64,000 nucleotides of DNA from Spirochaeta thermophila DSM 6578 (GCF_000184345.1 NC_017583.1:1178001-1242000), one strand, 5' to 3'. Shown: positions 34,793-43,745, counted from the first letter of the stretch. A program made the numbers and translations. The notes: generated by a model from the letters alone, not told the origin.

Positions 34793-36124
34793 ATGTTTGA
34801 TCGCATAAGCGCAACCTTTCAGGACATCGTCCGTAGCATCACCGGCAAGGCCACCATAAGCCCGAAAAACATCGAGGAAGCGGTGGAACAGATAAAGTAC
34901 GCCCTCCTCGAGGCCGACGTCCATGTCCGCGTCGTACGACGATTCGTCAACCAGACCATCCAGGAAGCCACCGGAGAACGCGTCCTCAAGTCCGTCACCC
35001 CGGGCCAGCAATTCGTGAAGATCCTCTACGACAAGCTCGTCTCCTTCCTCGGCGACGAACGGCAGGACCTCACACTCAAAGGTCCCGACACCCTGAGCAT
35101 CATCCTCCTCGCAGGCCTCCAAGGGTCGGGAAAGACCACCACCGCGGCGAAACTCGCGCTCCATCTCAAGAAGAAGGGGAGGCGCCCCCTTCTGGTGGCA
35201 GCCGACCTCGCCAGGCCGGCCGCCATAGACCAGCTCGAGACCCTGGGCGCCTCCATCGACGTACCCGTCTATACCGACCGGTCCCAGAAGGACCCGCGCG
35301 CGGTGGTGAAGCGCGCCCTCTCGCACGCGAAGCGGCAGGCCGTCGACACCCTCATCGTGGACACCGCGGGTCGCCATCAGGTCGACCGGGAGCTCATGGA
35401 TGAACTCTCCCGCCTCGTCCGAGACCTTTCCCCCGACGAGGCCCTCCTCGTGGCCGACGCCATGACCGGTCAGACGGCCGTGGACGTGGCCAAAGCCTTC
35501 AACGAGGCCGTGGGCATCACCGGTGTCGTACTCACCAAGTTCGACTCCGACACCAGGGGCGGCGCAGCCCTCTCCATACGAACCATCACCGGCGCGCCCA
35601 TCAAGTTCATAGGCGTCGGCGAGAAGGTCGACGACCTCGAACCCTTCTATCCCGACCGCATCGCTTCCCGTATCCTTGGCATGGGTGACGTGGTCACCCT
35701 CGTGGAGAAGGCTCGGGAGCTCACCGAGGCGGAGGAGGCCGAGAAGCTTCAGGAGAAGATCAAGAAGGCCACCTTCACGCTCGAGGACTATCTTGAACAA
35801 TTCCAGAAAATCAAGAAAATGGGGAGTCTACAGAAGCTCGCCGAACTCGTCCCCGGGATGGAGGCAGCCCTCGGGGGGCAGGAGATCGACGAGAAGGCCA
35901 TACGAAGGGAGGAAGCTATCATCCTTTCCATGACGCCTGCGGAGCGACGCAACCCCCGGATCATAGGCCCCTCCCGTAAGAAGCGTATCGCCCGAGGGAG
36001 CGGCACCTCGGTCTACGAGGTCAACCGCCTCTTGAAAAATTTTGAAAAAACGCGTCTTATGATGAAGAAGATGCTGAAACAGAAAGGAATGCAGCAGTCC
36101 ATGCCTACGTCGTGGATGAGCTAG
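34793..36124 (+). CDS. ffh: Signal recognition particle protein Ffh
   Basis: GTPase that targets nascent membrane proteins with 4.5S RNA. 443 residues. N domain with ISPKNIEEAVEQIKYALLEADV; G domain with GLQGSGKTTTAAKLA (about residue 105), VDTAGR and TKFDSDTRGG. The methionine-containing M domain ends MMKKMLKQKGMQQSM and holds the RNA-binding SGTS..V..LL motif. ATG 34793 follows AAGGGGAG. First gene of an operon reaching at least to rplS. Confidence 0.97.
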   Translation: MFDRISATFQDIVRSITGKATISPKNIEEAVEQIKYALLEADVHVRVVRRFVNQTIQEATGERVLKSVTPGQQFVKILYDKLVSFLGDERQDLTLKGPDTLSIILLAGLQGSGKTTTAAKLALHLKKKGRRPLLVAADLARPAAIDQLETLGASIDVPVYTDRSQKDPRAVVKRALSHAKRQAVDTLIVDTAGRHQVDRELMDELSRLVRDLSPDEALLVADAMTGQTAVDVAKAFNEAVGITGVVLTKFDSDTRGGAALSIRTITGAPIKFIGVGEKVDDLEPFYPDRIASRILGMGDVVTLVEKARELTEAEEAEKLQEKIKKATFTLEDYLEQFQKIKKMGSLQKLAELVPGMEAALGGQEIDEKAIRREEAIILSMTPAERRNPRIIGPSRKKRIARGSGTSVYEVNRLLKNFEKTRLMMKKMLKQKGMQQSMPTSWMS

Positions 36125-36142
36125 CACAGGAGGAGGATAGCG

Positions 36143-36394
36143 GTGGTCAAGATCAGACTCAAGCGATTCGGTACCAAGAAGCGGCCGTACTACCGGATTG
36201 TGGTCGCCGAATCTCGGAACCCGCGCGATGGACGGGTACTCGATGAGGTGGGACTCTATCACCCCATCGAAAAGGACCCGGAGAAGCAGATCGTGGTGAA
36301 AGAAGAGCAGGTCCGGGAGTGGCTGAAGAAGGGTGCACAGCCGAGCGAAACGGTGAAGCGCCTTCTCAACAAAAAGAACATCACCGTGAAATGA
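36143..36394 (+). CDS. rpsP: 30S ribosomal protein S16
   Basis: 83 residues: [20 protein letters not shown], family N-terminus, and [10 protein letters not shown]. Start is GTG 36143, with AGGAGGA 8 nt upstream. Second gene of the ffh operon. Confidence 0.97.
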   Translation: MVKIRLKRFGTKKRPYYRIVVAESRNPRDGRVLDEVGLYHPIEKDPEKQIVVKEEQVREWLKKGAQPSETVKRLLNKKNITVK

Positions 36395-36404
36395 GAGGTG
36401 GGTA

Positions 36405-36638
36405 ATGGAAAAGGAACTCGTCGCCTACATCGCGAAGGCCCTGGTCGATAATCCGGACAGCGTCGAGGTGAACCTCATCGAAGGCGAGAAGTCCACCATC
36501 CTCGAACTCAGGGTGGATCCCAACGACGTGGGGAAGGTGATCGGCAAACACGGCCGCATCGCCAAGGCGATCCGTACCATACTGGGCGCGGCTGCGACCA
36601 AGACGGGCAAGCGGGTGATCCTCGAGATCCTCGACTGA
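36405..36638 (+). CDS. khpA: KhpA/YlqC-type KH-domain RNA-binding protein
   Basis: 77 residues with a single KH domain whose GxxG loop is [13 protein letters not shown]. Family members bind RNA and act with KhpB/Jag in cell-elongation control and sRNA biology in Gram-positives. The fixed place between rpsP and rimM supports the assignment. Confidence 0.9.
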   Translation: MEKELVAYIAKALVDNPDSVEVNLIEGEKSTILELRVDPNDVGKVIGKHGRIAKAIRTILGAAATKTGKRVILEILD

Positions 36639-36642
36639 GTCG

Positions 36643-37158
36643 ATGAAGGATCGGCTTGCCATAGGGTACATCCGGTCCGCCCATGGCACCAACGGTGCCC
36701 TCAGAGTACACAGCTTTTCGGGGGAGAGTGAGCACTTCAGAAAGCTGGAGCGGCTCACTCTCCGTTATCGCGGTATCGAACGCGAGTACGAGGTGGAAGG
36801 CGTCTTCGGCACACATCCCACCCTTCTCCTGAAGCTCAAGGGAGTGGATACCCGGGAAGCCGCCCAGCGTCTCCAGGGGTGGGAGATCTGGGTGTCGCGT
36901 GAGAAGGCCGCCCCCTGCAGGGAAGGGGAGTACTACATCGCCGATCTCGAAGGGTGCGAGGTGTACAGCAGGGGAGAAGCGGGTTCGGTGTTCCATGGGA
37001 CGATCGTCGCCGTGATCGAAGCGCCGCACGCCTTCCTTCTCGAGGTGGCCCTCTCGGGCGGAGGGCGGGCCATGATTCCCTTTCAGGATCACTTCGTCGG
37101 CGAAGTCGACATCCTGAGGCGAAGAATCGAGCTCAAGACTCCATGGATCCTCGAATGA
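36643..37158 (+). CDS. rimM: Ribosome maturation factor RimM
   Basis: Assists 30S head assembly by binding S19. 171 residues. N-terminal RimM domain (AIGYIRSAHGTNGALRV) and C-terminal PRC-barrel domain (EYYIADLEGCEVYS, AMIPFQDHFVGEVD). The stop overlaps the trmD start (ATGA). Confidence 0.95.
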   Translation: MKDRLAIGYIRSAHGTNGALRVHSFSGESEHFRKLERLTLRYRGIEREYEVEGVFGTHPTLLLKLKGVDTREAAQRLQGWEIWVSREKAAPCREGEYYIADLEGCEVYSRGEAGSVFHGTIVAVIEAPHAFLLEVALSGGGRAMIPFQDHFVGEVDILRRRIELKTPWILE

Positions 37159-37901
37159 ACATCGTGGTACTCACCCTCTTTCCGGAGCTGGTGGAGCCCT
37201 ATTTCACCACCTCCATTCCCGCCAAGGCGGTGGAACGAGGACTCATCTCCTATACCCTCGTGAACTTCCGGGACTTCGCCCACGATCGTCATCGGACATG
37301 TGACGATGCACCCTACGGCGGGGGAGCGGGAATGGTGATCAAACCCGAACCTCTCGCCGAGGCACTCGACAGCGTGGACGCCCTTTCACACACCGTGGTA
37401 TATCCCAGTGCCGCGGGATACCGGTTCACCCAGCAGGTCGCTCGGGACCTCTCCCGCGAGGAGACCCTCATCTTCATCTGCGGCCGTTACGAAGGGGTGG
37501 ACCAACGGGTGCTCGACTTCTATCGAGCGCGGGAGTACTCCATCGGCGACTACGTGCTCTCCAGCGGGGAACTCGCCGCGCTCGTGATGATCGACGCCGT
37601 CATCCGCCTCCGGGAAGGGGTCATCACCCGGGAATCCCTGGAGGAGGAGAGCTATGCCTCCGGTCTCCTGGAGTATCCGCATTACACGAGGCCCGTGGAG
37701 TTCCGAGGGATGTCCGTTCCCGAGGTGCTTCTCTCGGGACATCACGCGGAGATCCGCAGGTGGAGGCTCAGGAAAAGCCTCGAGAGGACTCTGGACAGGC
37801 GTCCCGATTTACTGCATAATAAAGCGCTCACAGAAGAGGAAAAAGGCATTCTCAAGATCATCTTAGAGGAGAGAGGAGATGAACGAGCTACAGGCGATTG
37901 A
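37155..37901 (+). CDS. trmD: tRNA (guanine-N1)-methyltransferase TrmD
   Basis: Methylates G37 next to the anticodon, preventing frameshifts. 248 residues. [29 protein letters not shown], the trefoil-knot SAM site [12 protein letters not shown] and [12 protein letters not shown] are conserved. ATG 37155 overlaps rimM; ATG 37143 is in frame but less likely. The last 23 nt overlap rplS. Confidence 0.96.
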   Translation: MNIVVLTLFPELVEPYFTTSIPAKAVERGLISYTLVNFRDFAHDRHRTCDDAPYGGGAGMVIKPEPLAEALDSVDALSHTVVYPSAAGYRFTQQVARDLSREETLIFICGRYEGVDQRVLDFYRAREYSIGDYVLSSGELAALVMIDAVIRLREGVITRESLEEESYASGLLEYPHYTRPVEFRGMSVPEVLLSGHHAEIRRWRLRKSLERTLDRRPDLLHNKALTEEEKGILKIILEERGDERATGD

Positions 37902-38235
37902 AGCGAGGCAGATGGTGGACGAGCGGGACAACTTCAACGTGGGGGATACGGTACGTGTCCACTTCCGCATCGTCGAGGGCCAGAATGAACGGATTCAGGT
38001 CTTCGAAGGTATCGTCATCGCGAAAAAGCACGGCGGCCTCAGGGAGACGTTCATCGTGCGTAAGATTTCCTATGGGGTGGGAGTGGAGCGCATCTTTCCC
38101 CTCCATTCGCCCCGCATTCAGAAGATCGAAGTGGTGAGGAGAGGAAAGGTCCGACGTGCGAAGCTCTACTTCCTGCGCGATCGCATCGGAAAGCGCGCCA
38201 CCCGGGTGAAAGAGAAACTTCCCACGAAGAAGTAG
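37879..38235 (+). CDS. rplS: 50S ribosomal protein L19
   Basis: 118 residues, with [26 protein letters not shown] and [13 protein letters not shown] as family signatures. It begins inside trmD with GAGGAGA just upstream, so translation is coupled. Confidence 0.97.
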   Translation: MNELQAIEARQMVDERDNFNVGDTVRVHFRIVEGQNERIQVFEGIVIAKKHGGLRETFIVRKISYGVGVERIFPLHSPRIQKIEVVRRGKVRRAKLYFLRDRIGKRATRVKEKLPTKK

Positions 38236-38238
38236 ACG

Positions 38239-39150
38239 ATGTTCGTCTGGGACGTCCAACGACAGCATCCACTTGCGAGGGTAGAGGGGATACGACAGGG
38301 TTCGGTCGTATCCCTTTTTGTTTTGAGAAAGGCTGGCTCCGGGCTCTGGGAAGCCCGTGTGGGAGCACACCACTACGTGGTGAAGAGCAGCCTCCCCCTC
38401 GAAGAGGGGGCTCGCTACACCGCGAGAGTCGAGCGACGCCACGGGGTGATCTATCTCAGGATCCTCTCCCCCCCCTTTCGGGACCCGTTTTCTCCTCTCT
38501 CCCGGTTCCTGCTGACGAAGTACGCATACCTCATCCCCCCCCGTTTCCTTCGGTTCCTTGAGACAAAGGCGGACGAAGGCGCCTTGGGTGCCCGCGAACT
38601 CGGCCTCATCGTGAGGGCGCTCCTCAAAGGCCTCGCACCCGAACCCGAGCTCCTCGAACGACTCCTCTCCGAACTTTCCCTCCCTTTCCCGGCTCCGAAA
38701 GAGATGGAGACCCCCTGTGTCTATTTCCCCTCACTCGGGGGGCACGAGGAACAGAGACCGGGGGTGCTGCCCTTCTTCAACTCCCTCCAAGGCCCCGATC
38801 ACACGGCCTGGATCGTCCCGTTCCGCTTTTTCCTCGCACAGGACCGCTCGATCGAGGGGTGTCTCTCCTATGAGAGACGGGAGGCGGCTTCCCCCATCGA
38901 GCGTTATACGCTTCACCTAAAGGGACACGCCGAATACGTCTTCATTCTCTGGAGGGCTCCCTCCCGGAGGATCGATGTCTTCCTCTCACCGGAAGTCTTC
39001 GAGCCCCATGGAGACCTCATCGCCGGCCTGAAGCGCCGGCTCGAGGGACAGGGGTTTCCCTGTCACGTCAACCCTCTCCCCAGGGACGTCTTCGACGGCT
39101 TCGAGATCCATGTTCCCGGCAGGGGGATGCAGGTGGATCTCTCGGTATGA
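38239..39150 (+). CDS. Conserved hypothetical protein, possible FliK-like C-terminus
   Basis: 303 residues, no confident family. The N-terminal half contains beta-type segments (ARYTARVERRHGVIYLRI). The last about 100 residues (AEYVFILWRAPSRRIDVFL, then DLIAGLKRRLEGQGFPCHV) resemble the hook-length control FliK C-terminal fold weakly. It is directly followed by an FlhB-tail protein, and FliK and FlhB interact in flagellar export, which supports this (inference). It occupies the place of YlqG next to YlqH in Bacillus. Confidence 0.6.
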   Translation: MFVWDVQRQHPLARVEGIRQGSVVSLFVLRKAGSGLWEARVGAHHYVVKSSLPLEEGARYTARVERRHGVIYLRILSPPFRDPFSPLSRFLLTKYAYLIPPRFLRFLETKADEGALGARELGLIVRALLKGLAPEPELLERLLSELSLPFPAPKEMETPCVYFPSLGGHEEQRPGVLPFFNSLQGPDHTAWIVPFRFFLAQDRSIEGCLSYERREAASPIERYTLHLKGHAEYVFILWRAPSRRIDVFLSPEVFEPHGDLIAGLKRRLEGQGFPCHVNPLPRDVFDGFEIHVPGRGMQVDLSV

Positions 39151-39461
39151 GACAGGAGAAGGATCAGGACAGGAGGCGGAGCGCGTCCGCCGCCGTCGCC
39201 ATGAAGTACACTCCCGAGCTCCCGGCTCCTTTCGTGATCGCGAAGGGAAGAGGGAAGACCGCCGATCTCATACTGGAGCTTGCCCGGGAACATCGCATCC
39301 CGATAGTGGAGCATCGTATCGCGCGCGAAGGGTATGACCTCTTCCTCCCGGGGACGTATATTCCAGAGGATCTCTATGAAGTGGTAGCGACGATTTTCGC
39401 GTTTGTGTATAGTATAGAAAAACGGAGTGTACGAAAAGATGAAAGTGATAGCGATCAATGA
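39147..39461 (+). CDS. Stand-alone FlhB C-terminal-domain protein (YlqH/FhlX type)
   Basis: 104 residues matching only the cytoplasmic tail of FlhB/YscU: AVAMKYTPELPAPFVIAKG, ILELAREHRIPIVEH, and IPEDLYEVVATIFAFVY. The membrane part is absent, and the autocleavage NPTH motif is missing where AMKYTPE begins. Homologues occur as extra copies in many flagellated bacteria and can partly replace the FlhB tail. Overlaps its neighbours on both sides. Confidence 0.85.
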   Translation: MRQEKDQDRRRSASAAVAMKYTPELPAPFVIAKGRGKTADLILELAREHRIPIVEHRIAREGYDLFLPGTYIPEDLYEVVATIFAFVYSIEKRSVRKDESDSDQ

Positions 39462-40587
39462 GTTGAAACCGGGGATCCGCTTCACCTCGCCGGTCTACCT
39501 CGACAAGGAGAAAAAGAGCCTCTTCCTTCCCGCCGACGTGCCCCTCAAGGGAAAGGACCTCCAGAAACTCATCAAATGGAACATAGAGGAGGTCTACTCC
39601 GAAGGGGAAGCCATCGATCCCGACAACACGAGGGATCTCATGCTCTTTCTCTCCTCGTTCCACACCCCGCATCAGAAGGAGCTCTACGAGCGGTTGAAGG
39701 GGGTCATAGGAGAGACAAAGGAGGTCTTCGACCGTATAGCGGAGATGTCATCGGTCCAGCGAGACCACATCGACCGTATCGTGGATGGTCTCGTTTCCAT
39801 CGTGGAGCGGTTTGGACAGGAGGTGCTCCACTTCGTACTCTACAGCGGTGTCGATGTCTATGACCTGCCGGCGAACGGGGTGTGCATCACCCTCCTCTCC
39901 CTCCTCCTCGCGGAGACGCTCCAGGTGCCTCGGCATCGGCGTCTCTCTCTCGGAACCGGCGCGCTTCTCCACGATGTGGGCATGTTGCGCATCCCCGAAC
40001 ACATCCTCCACAAGGACTCTTCCCTCACGGAGACCGAACTTCATCTGATGAGGACGCATCCGGTGCACGCCTACCGCATCATCCACAACGAGTTGGGCTA
40101 TCCCGAGGAAGTGGCCCTCGTGGCCCTCCAGCACCACGAGCGCTGGGACGGCCGTGGGTATCCGAAGAGTCTGGTAGGGGACGAGATCTCCCCCTTCGCG
40201 AGGATCGTTTCGGTCGCCGATGCCTTCCAGGCCATGGTGAGCGACAGACCCTATCGGAGCCCTCTCACCGGGTACACGGCCATGCGATCGATTCTCAGCG
40301 AGAACGGAAAGCGCTTCGACCCGGAGATCCTGAAGGCCTTCATCCGTACGGTGGGGATCTACCCCTTGGGGAGTCTGGTGGTCCTCAATAACGGGGCGGT
40401 GGGGGTGGTGGTGGAGACCAACCCCCGGGCACCTCTCAGACCGCGACTCCGCCTCCTCGTGTCGGCGGAGGGCCGCGAACTTGGAGGGAGGGACGAGGCA
40501 GCGTGTGATCTCGAGAAGAACCGTTCCCTCTTCATCGTGAAGGCCGTGGAGCCCCAGGAGATCAAGTCACGGCTCGTGTCGCGATGA
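39439..40587 (+). CDS. HD-GYP domain protein (probable cyclic-di-GMP phosphodiesterase)
   Basis: 382 residues. The N-terminal about 110 residues are of unknown type. The HD-GYP domain follows, with LLHDVGMLRIP (HD), MRTHPVHAY and HHERWDGRGYPKSL, where the GYP triad is intact, then RIVSVADAFQAM. Family members hydrolyse c-di-GMP and control motility. ATG 39439 is preceded by GGAG; GTG 39427 lacks one. Neighbours are flagellar-type proteins, which fits a motility role. Confidence 0.88.
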   Translation: MKVIAINELKPGIRFTSPVYLDKEKKSLFLPADVPLKGKDLQKLIKWNIEEVYSEGEAIDPDNTRDLMLFLSSFHTPHQKELYERLKGVIGETKEVFDRIAEMSSVQRDHIDRIVDGLVSIVERFGQEVLHFVLYSGVDVYDLPANGVCITLLSLLLAETLQVPRHRRLSLGTGALLHDVGMLRIPEHILHKDSSLTETELHLMRTHPVHAYRIIHNELGYPEEVALVALQHHERWDGRGYPKSLVGDEISPFARIVSVADAFQAMVSDRPYRSPLTGYTAMRSILSENGKRFDPEILKAFIRTVGIYPLGSLVVLNNGAVGVVVETNPRAPLRPRLRLLVSAEGRELGGRDEAACDLEKNRSLFIVKAVEPQEIKSRLVSR

Positions 40588-40967
40588 ACCGACGGGCCCA
40601 AGGCGCGCGTGGGGAGGAACAGGCAGTCTCCTATCTCCTCGCCGAAGGCTACCGGATTCTGGAAAGAAATTTTACAGGATCGGCGGGAGAGGTCGATATT
40701 ATAGCTGTAAGGGGACGAACGCTCGTCTTCGTCGAAGTGAAATCCTGGAAGGGGTTCGGGATGTCCGATCTTGAATACGCACTCTCCCCCAGGAAGAAGG
40801 AACGCATCGTGCGTACCGCTCGTGAGTTCCTCCTGCGTGGAGGATTCGATGAGGAGAGGTTCGACATCCGATTCGATGTAGTCTTCATAGGACGCTCGGG
40901 AGAGGTCCGTCATATACCAGCAGCGTTTGACGGGACGGAAGATGGTACGGATTGCTCGGGAGATTGA
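40584..40967 (+). CDS. YraN/UPF0102 family nuclease-like protein
   Basis: 127 residues with the family's restriction-endonuclease-like core: GARGEEQAVSYL, ILERNFTGSAGEVDIIAV (Asp) and TLVFVEVKSW (Glu-x-Lys). Biological role is unproven. ATG overlaps the HD-GYP gene stop by 4 nt. Confidence 0.9.
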   Translation: MNRRAQGARGEEQAVSYLLAEGYRILERNFTGSAGEVDIIAVRGRTLVFVEVKSWKGFGMSDLEYALSPRKKERIVRTAREFLLRGGFDEERFDIRFDVVFIGRSGEVRHIPAAFDGTEDGTDCSGD

Positions 40968-41127
40968 TCCACGCAGGATAGAGGATCTCAAGAAGAAGAT
41001 CCAGGATGAGCACTATCTGGAGGAGGCTATTGACCGAATCGCCACGATCATTACCATAGAGCTCATCCAGAGAGGAAAGGCGGTCCATGAGCAGGAAGAG
41101 ACGGAGAAGAGGCAACCGCAGGCCTGA
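40942..41127 (+). CDS. FlgM-like small protein (candidate anti-sigma-28)
   Basis: 61 residues: a basic start, then DPRRIEDLKKKIQDEHYLEE and AIDRIATIITIELIQRG. This resembles the FlgM C-terminal pattern of a helix with regularly spaced Leu/Ile, a Tyr, and an IA..L block. FlgM binds and inhibits FliA. Length is short for FlgM (about 90). Flagellar neighbours and a sigma-28-like flaB promoter in the window support the idea. Assignment is tentative. It starts inside yraN and overlaps the next gene. Confidence 0.45.
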   Translation: MVRIAREIDPRRIEDLKKKIQDEHYLEEAIDRIATIITIELIQRGKAVHEQEETEKRQPQA

Positions 41128-41476
41128 CGACAGCGGGAATCGTTCCCGGACATCACCCCCTCAGGAGAAGACGTCCCAACACGCGTTACCTGTGTTCACG
41201 TGCTCCCATTGCGGTGAGGCCATCGCCGACGTGCTCCAGGCCATCTCCCACCCCGATACGGGAGACCCCATCCATTTCGAATGCGCCGTATCGCTCATAA
41301 AGGAAAAGGAACAGCTTCGGGAAGGAGAGGAAATCTGCTACCTCGGCGGAGGGAGCTTCGGGATCGTATTACGCAAGAGTCCACCGAGTCCCGTACGGTT
41401 CTTCGTGAGAAAGCGCATCGAGTTCGAACCTCAGGAGAGGAAGGACTGGCGCAAACAGCTCCACCTCTCACCCTGA
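41087..41476 (+). CDS. Hypothetical protein with a putative zinc finger
   Basis: 129 residues. A very basic N-terminus (SRKRRRRGNRRP) precedes FTCSHCGEAI and, about 30 residues later, HFECAV, together a possible zinc-binding set. The rest is mixed, with a KRIEFEPQERKDW tail. Not recognised beyond this. It overlaps the preceding small gene by 41 nt in another frame, and ends the + strand run before a convergent gene. Confidence 0.6.
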   Translation: MSRKRRRRGNRRPDDSGNRSRTSPPQEKTSQHALPVFTCSHCGEAIADVLQAISHPDTGDPIHFECAVSLIKEKEQLREGEEICYLGGGSFGIVLRKSPPSPVRFFVRKRIEFEPQERKDWRKQLHLSP

Positions 41477-41495
41477 GCCGTGATCCTCAGCATTG

Positions 41496-42161
41496 TCACT
41501 CTTCCCATCCGTAGAGGATCCCCTCGAGGAGGGCGTACACCCTCTCGGTCGTTCCTCGAGGGAACGGGCCTTCGAGGGAGAGCATGAGGGGCGAGAGAAA
41601 GGATTCATCCTGGAAGAGGAGAGGGGTCCTTCGGGCGTGTACCTCTGCACAGGCCAGGACGAGGGAGAAGAGTGAGAGATCGGGTTCGATCACCCCATAG
41701 TATTCGAGCAGGTTCCCCAGTACCGAGACCCCTTGCGGAGTGAGTGGGGAACCCTCGTCTGCAATCAGGGGCAGGAGATAACGGGGGAGCACGGAGCGCC
41801 TTTCTCCTTCTTCGGAGAGTATACGGAGGATGACAGGGGTCCGCTCATGAGGGTCGATCCTGGAGAGCAGGTTCGTCACCTTCTGGAGAGTCAGGTGATC
41901 CCTTCTTCCCTCACCTCGCATGAGGACCCCTTCAAGCAGGTAGAGGATCTCTTGGGTGTTCAAGTGGGGTGAGGTTTCCTCCATCTCCTTCTCGAGGCTG
42001 GAGAGGAGATGAGAGGTGAGTATGGGATCCCCAGAACGCATCTCCTGTTCGAAGAGTAGGAAATCCGGCTTCCTGCGGGTCTCGAGTATCCAGTCGGGCT
42101 CGGTCTGAGCCGTCAGCGTGGAGACGAACAGACACCAGAGCAGGAAACCTTCCCGTTTCAT
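41496..42161 (-). CDS. Exported protein, unknown
   Basis: 221 residues with a short signal peptide (FLLWCLFVSTLTAQT) and an otherwise helical, Leu- and Glu-rich body without recognised domain. ATG 42161 has AGTAGGG upstream. Its promoter TTGACA (42200-42195), 16 nt, TAGAGT (42178-42173) shares the -35 region with the divergent coaD promoter. Convergent with the previous gene, with a 19-nt gap. Confidence 0.65.
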   Translation of the reverse strand: MKREGFLLWCLFVSTLTAQTEPDWILETRRKPDFLLFEQEMRSGDPILTSHLLSSLEKEMEETSPHLNTQEILYLLEGVLMRGEGRRDHLTLQKVTNLLSRIDPHERTPVILRILSEEGERRSVLPRYLLPLIADEGSPLTPQGVSVLGNLLEYYGVIEPDLSLFSLVLACAEVHARRTPLLFQDESFLSPLMLSLEGPFPRGTTERVYALLEGILYGWEE

Positions 42162-42193
42162 CCCTACTGTACACTCTACACCATTTTTCTCGG

Positions 42194-42222
42194 TTGTCAA
42201 ACGGAGGAGGGGGGGATATACT
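42194..42222 (+). promoter_or_regulatory. coaD promoter, leaderless, with a shared divergent -35 region
   Basis: TTGTCA (42194-42199), 17 nt, TATACT (42217-42222), then 6 nt to ATG 42229. The 7-bp TTGTCAA supplies the -35 boxes of both this promoter and the minus-strand one. The GGAGGAGG in the spacer would not be transcribed. Confidence 0.75.
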
Positions 42223-42228
42223 CGCCCT

Positions 42229-42720
42229 ATGCCCAAAGTGATATATCCGGGTTCGTTTGATCCTCCCACGTACGGGCATCTCAATATCATCGAGCGAGCG
42301 GCCCGTATCTTCGAGTCCGTGGAAGTGGTGATCTCGGTGAATCCGCGGAAGAAGTCTACTTTCTCCCCTGACGAACGGAAGGCCCTTCTCGACGACCTCG
42401 TGCGCGGTATGGCCAACGTGAGCATAGTGGTGTGGGATGGGCTGGTGGTGGACTATGCCAAGGCCACGGGTGCACAGGTGATCATACGAGGGGTCCGTGC
42501 CCTCGGTGATTTCGCACATGAGTTCGAACTCGCCATGCTCAACAAAGGGCTCGATCCCGAAGTCGAGACCATATTCATACCCACCGACCCGCAATACTTC
42601 GTCCTTCGATCGTCCGCCATCAAGGAGATCGTCTCGTTCGGAGGGGATGTCTCCTCCCTGGTTCCCTCCTCCGTGGAAAGAGCACTCCGCGAGAGATTGG
42701 GGGAGGAGGGGAGGCGATGA
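42229..42720 (+). CDS. coaD: Phosphopantetheine adenylyltransferase
   Basis: Makes dephospho-CoA from 4'-phosphopantetheine and ATP. 163 residues: MPKVIYPGSFDPPTYGHLNI (T/HxGH site), NPRKKSTFSPDER, IIRGVRALGDFAHEFELA and SSAIKEI. ATG 42229 agrees with the leaderless promoter and the family N-terminus. Overlaps the exchanger gene by 4 nt. Confidence 0.97.
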   Translation: MPKVIYPGSFDPPTYGHLNIIERAARIFESVEVVISVNPRKKSTFSPDERKALLDDLVRGMANVSIVVWDGLVVDYAKATGAQVIIRGVRALGDFAHEFELAMLNKGLDPEVETIFIPTDPQYFVLRSSAIKEIVSFGGDVSSLVPSSVERALRERLGEEGRR

Positions 42721-43721
42721 CCTTCCACCTCCTGTTCGCCCTCCTCGGAGTGGTGGGAGGGGTGTGGGCCCTCTATTACGGGGGGAACGAATTCGTACGG
42801 GGCGCCTCGCTCCTCGCGACCCGTCTGCGGGTCTCGCCTCTCGCGGTGGGGCTCACCGTGGTGGCGATGGGCACCTCTGCTCCCGAGTTCTTCGTGAGTT
42901 TTCTCGCAGCCCTCCAGGGTCATCCCAGTATCGCCGTGGGAAACGTGGTGGGGAGCAATGTGGCGAACGTCCTGCTCATCCTCGGGGTGGCTTCCCTCCT
43001 GGCTCCCGTCATGAAGGAGGCACAGCTCTTCACCTTCGACTTCCCATGGCTCTTCTTCTCGTACTTGCTCGTCTTCATTGGGGTGATCGTGTATTACCCC
43101 TCGTCTTATGGCGCCTTTGCACGGTGGGCGGGTGGGCTCCTCCTCCTCTCCCTTGCGGCCTACCTCACCTTGCTCTACAGGAAGAGCAAGAAGGAACAGC
43201 GACTCCAGGAGGAGCTTCTCAAGGCCGAAGGTCTCGTGGAAGACGTGCACGAGAGAACCGTCTCCCTTTCCCGCATCGTCGTCCGCCTCTTTCTCGGTCT
43301 TTCCTTCCTCCTCCTCGGTTCCGAAGCCCTCATCCGTGGAAGCACATGGCTCGCCCGGGAGGTGCTGCATGTCTCGGAACGTTTCATCTCCCTCACGGTG
43401 ATCGCGATAGGCACGAGTCTTCCCGAGCTCGTCACCTCGATCGTGGCAAGTACGAAGGACGAGAACGAGATCTCACTCGGGAACATCGTGGGGAGCAATA
43501 TCTTCAATGTGATGGGTGTGCTCGGGGTGAGTGCCGTGCTGTCGCCCCTGCATGTCTCCCTCCCGGAGTTCTGGTACGACTATGGAATGATGTGTCTCTC
43601 CTCGGCTCTCCTCGTGGTTCTCCTCAAGCGGAGGGGGCGTGTGGGGAGACCAGCGGGGGCAGGGTTTCTCCTGCTCTATACGGGATACATCGTCCTGCTC
43701 TATTTCACCAGGTTCCAGTAG
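42717..43721 (+). CDS. CaCA-family sodium/calcium exchanger-like membrane protein
   Basis: 334 residues, about ten membrane segments in two homologous halves. Each half carries the alpha-repeat motif: GTSAPEFFVSFLAALQG with GNVVGSNVANVL, and GTSLPELVTSIVAS with GNIVGSNIFNVM. A charged cytoplasmic loop (KSKKEQRLQEELLKAEG) joins them. YrbG-type proteins exchange Na+ and Ca2+; the actual ion is not deducible. Confidence 0.93.
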   Translation: MTFHLLFALLGVVGGVWALYYGGNEFVRGASLLATRLRVSPLAVGLTVVAMGTSAPEFFVSFLAALQGHPSIAVGNVVGSNVANVLLILGVASLLAPVMKEAQLFTFDFPWLFFSYLLVFIGVIVYYPSSYGAFARWAGGLLLLSLAAYLTLLYRKSKKEQRLQEELLKAEGLVEDVHERTVSLSRIVVRLFLGLSFLLLGSEALIRGSTWLAREVLHVSERFISLTVIAIGTSLPELVTSIVASTKDENEISLGNIVGSNIFNVMGVLGVSAVLSPLHVSLPEFWYDYGMMCLSSALLVVLLKRRGRVGRPAGAGFLLLYTGYIVLLYFTRFQ

Positions 43722-43723
43722 TA

Positions 43724-43745
43724 TTCGGCTCTCAGCCGATTTCTA
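43724..43745 (+). terminator. Possible weak intrinsic terminator
   Basis: TCGGCT (43725-43730), loop CTC, AGCCGA (43734-43739), followed by TTTCT just after the exchanger stop. The stem is short and the U tract poor. Confidence 0.45.

Noticed and set aside
33482-35800. 772-codon minus-strand glycine-rich frame opposite the Pro/Thr-rich gene and ffh
   Set aside because: The Gly/Glu-rich translation is the complement of the C-rich coding strand; ffh is certain on the + strand.
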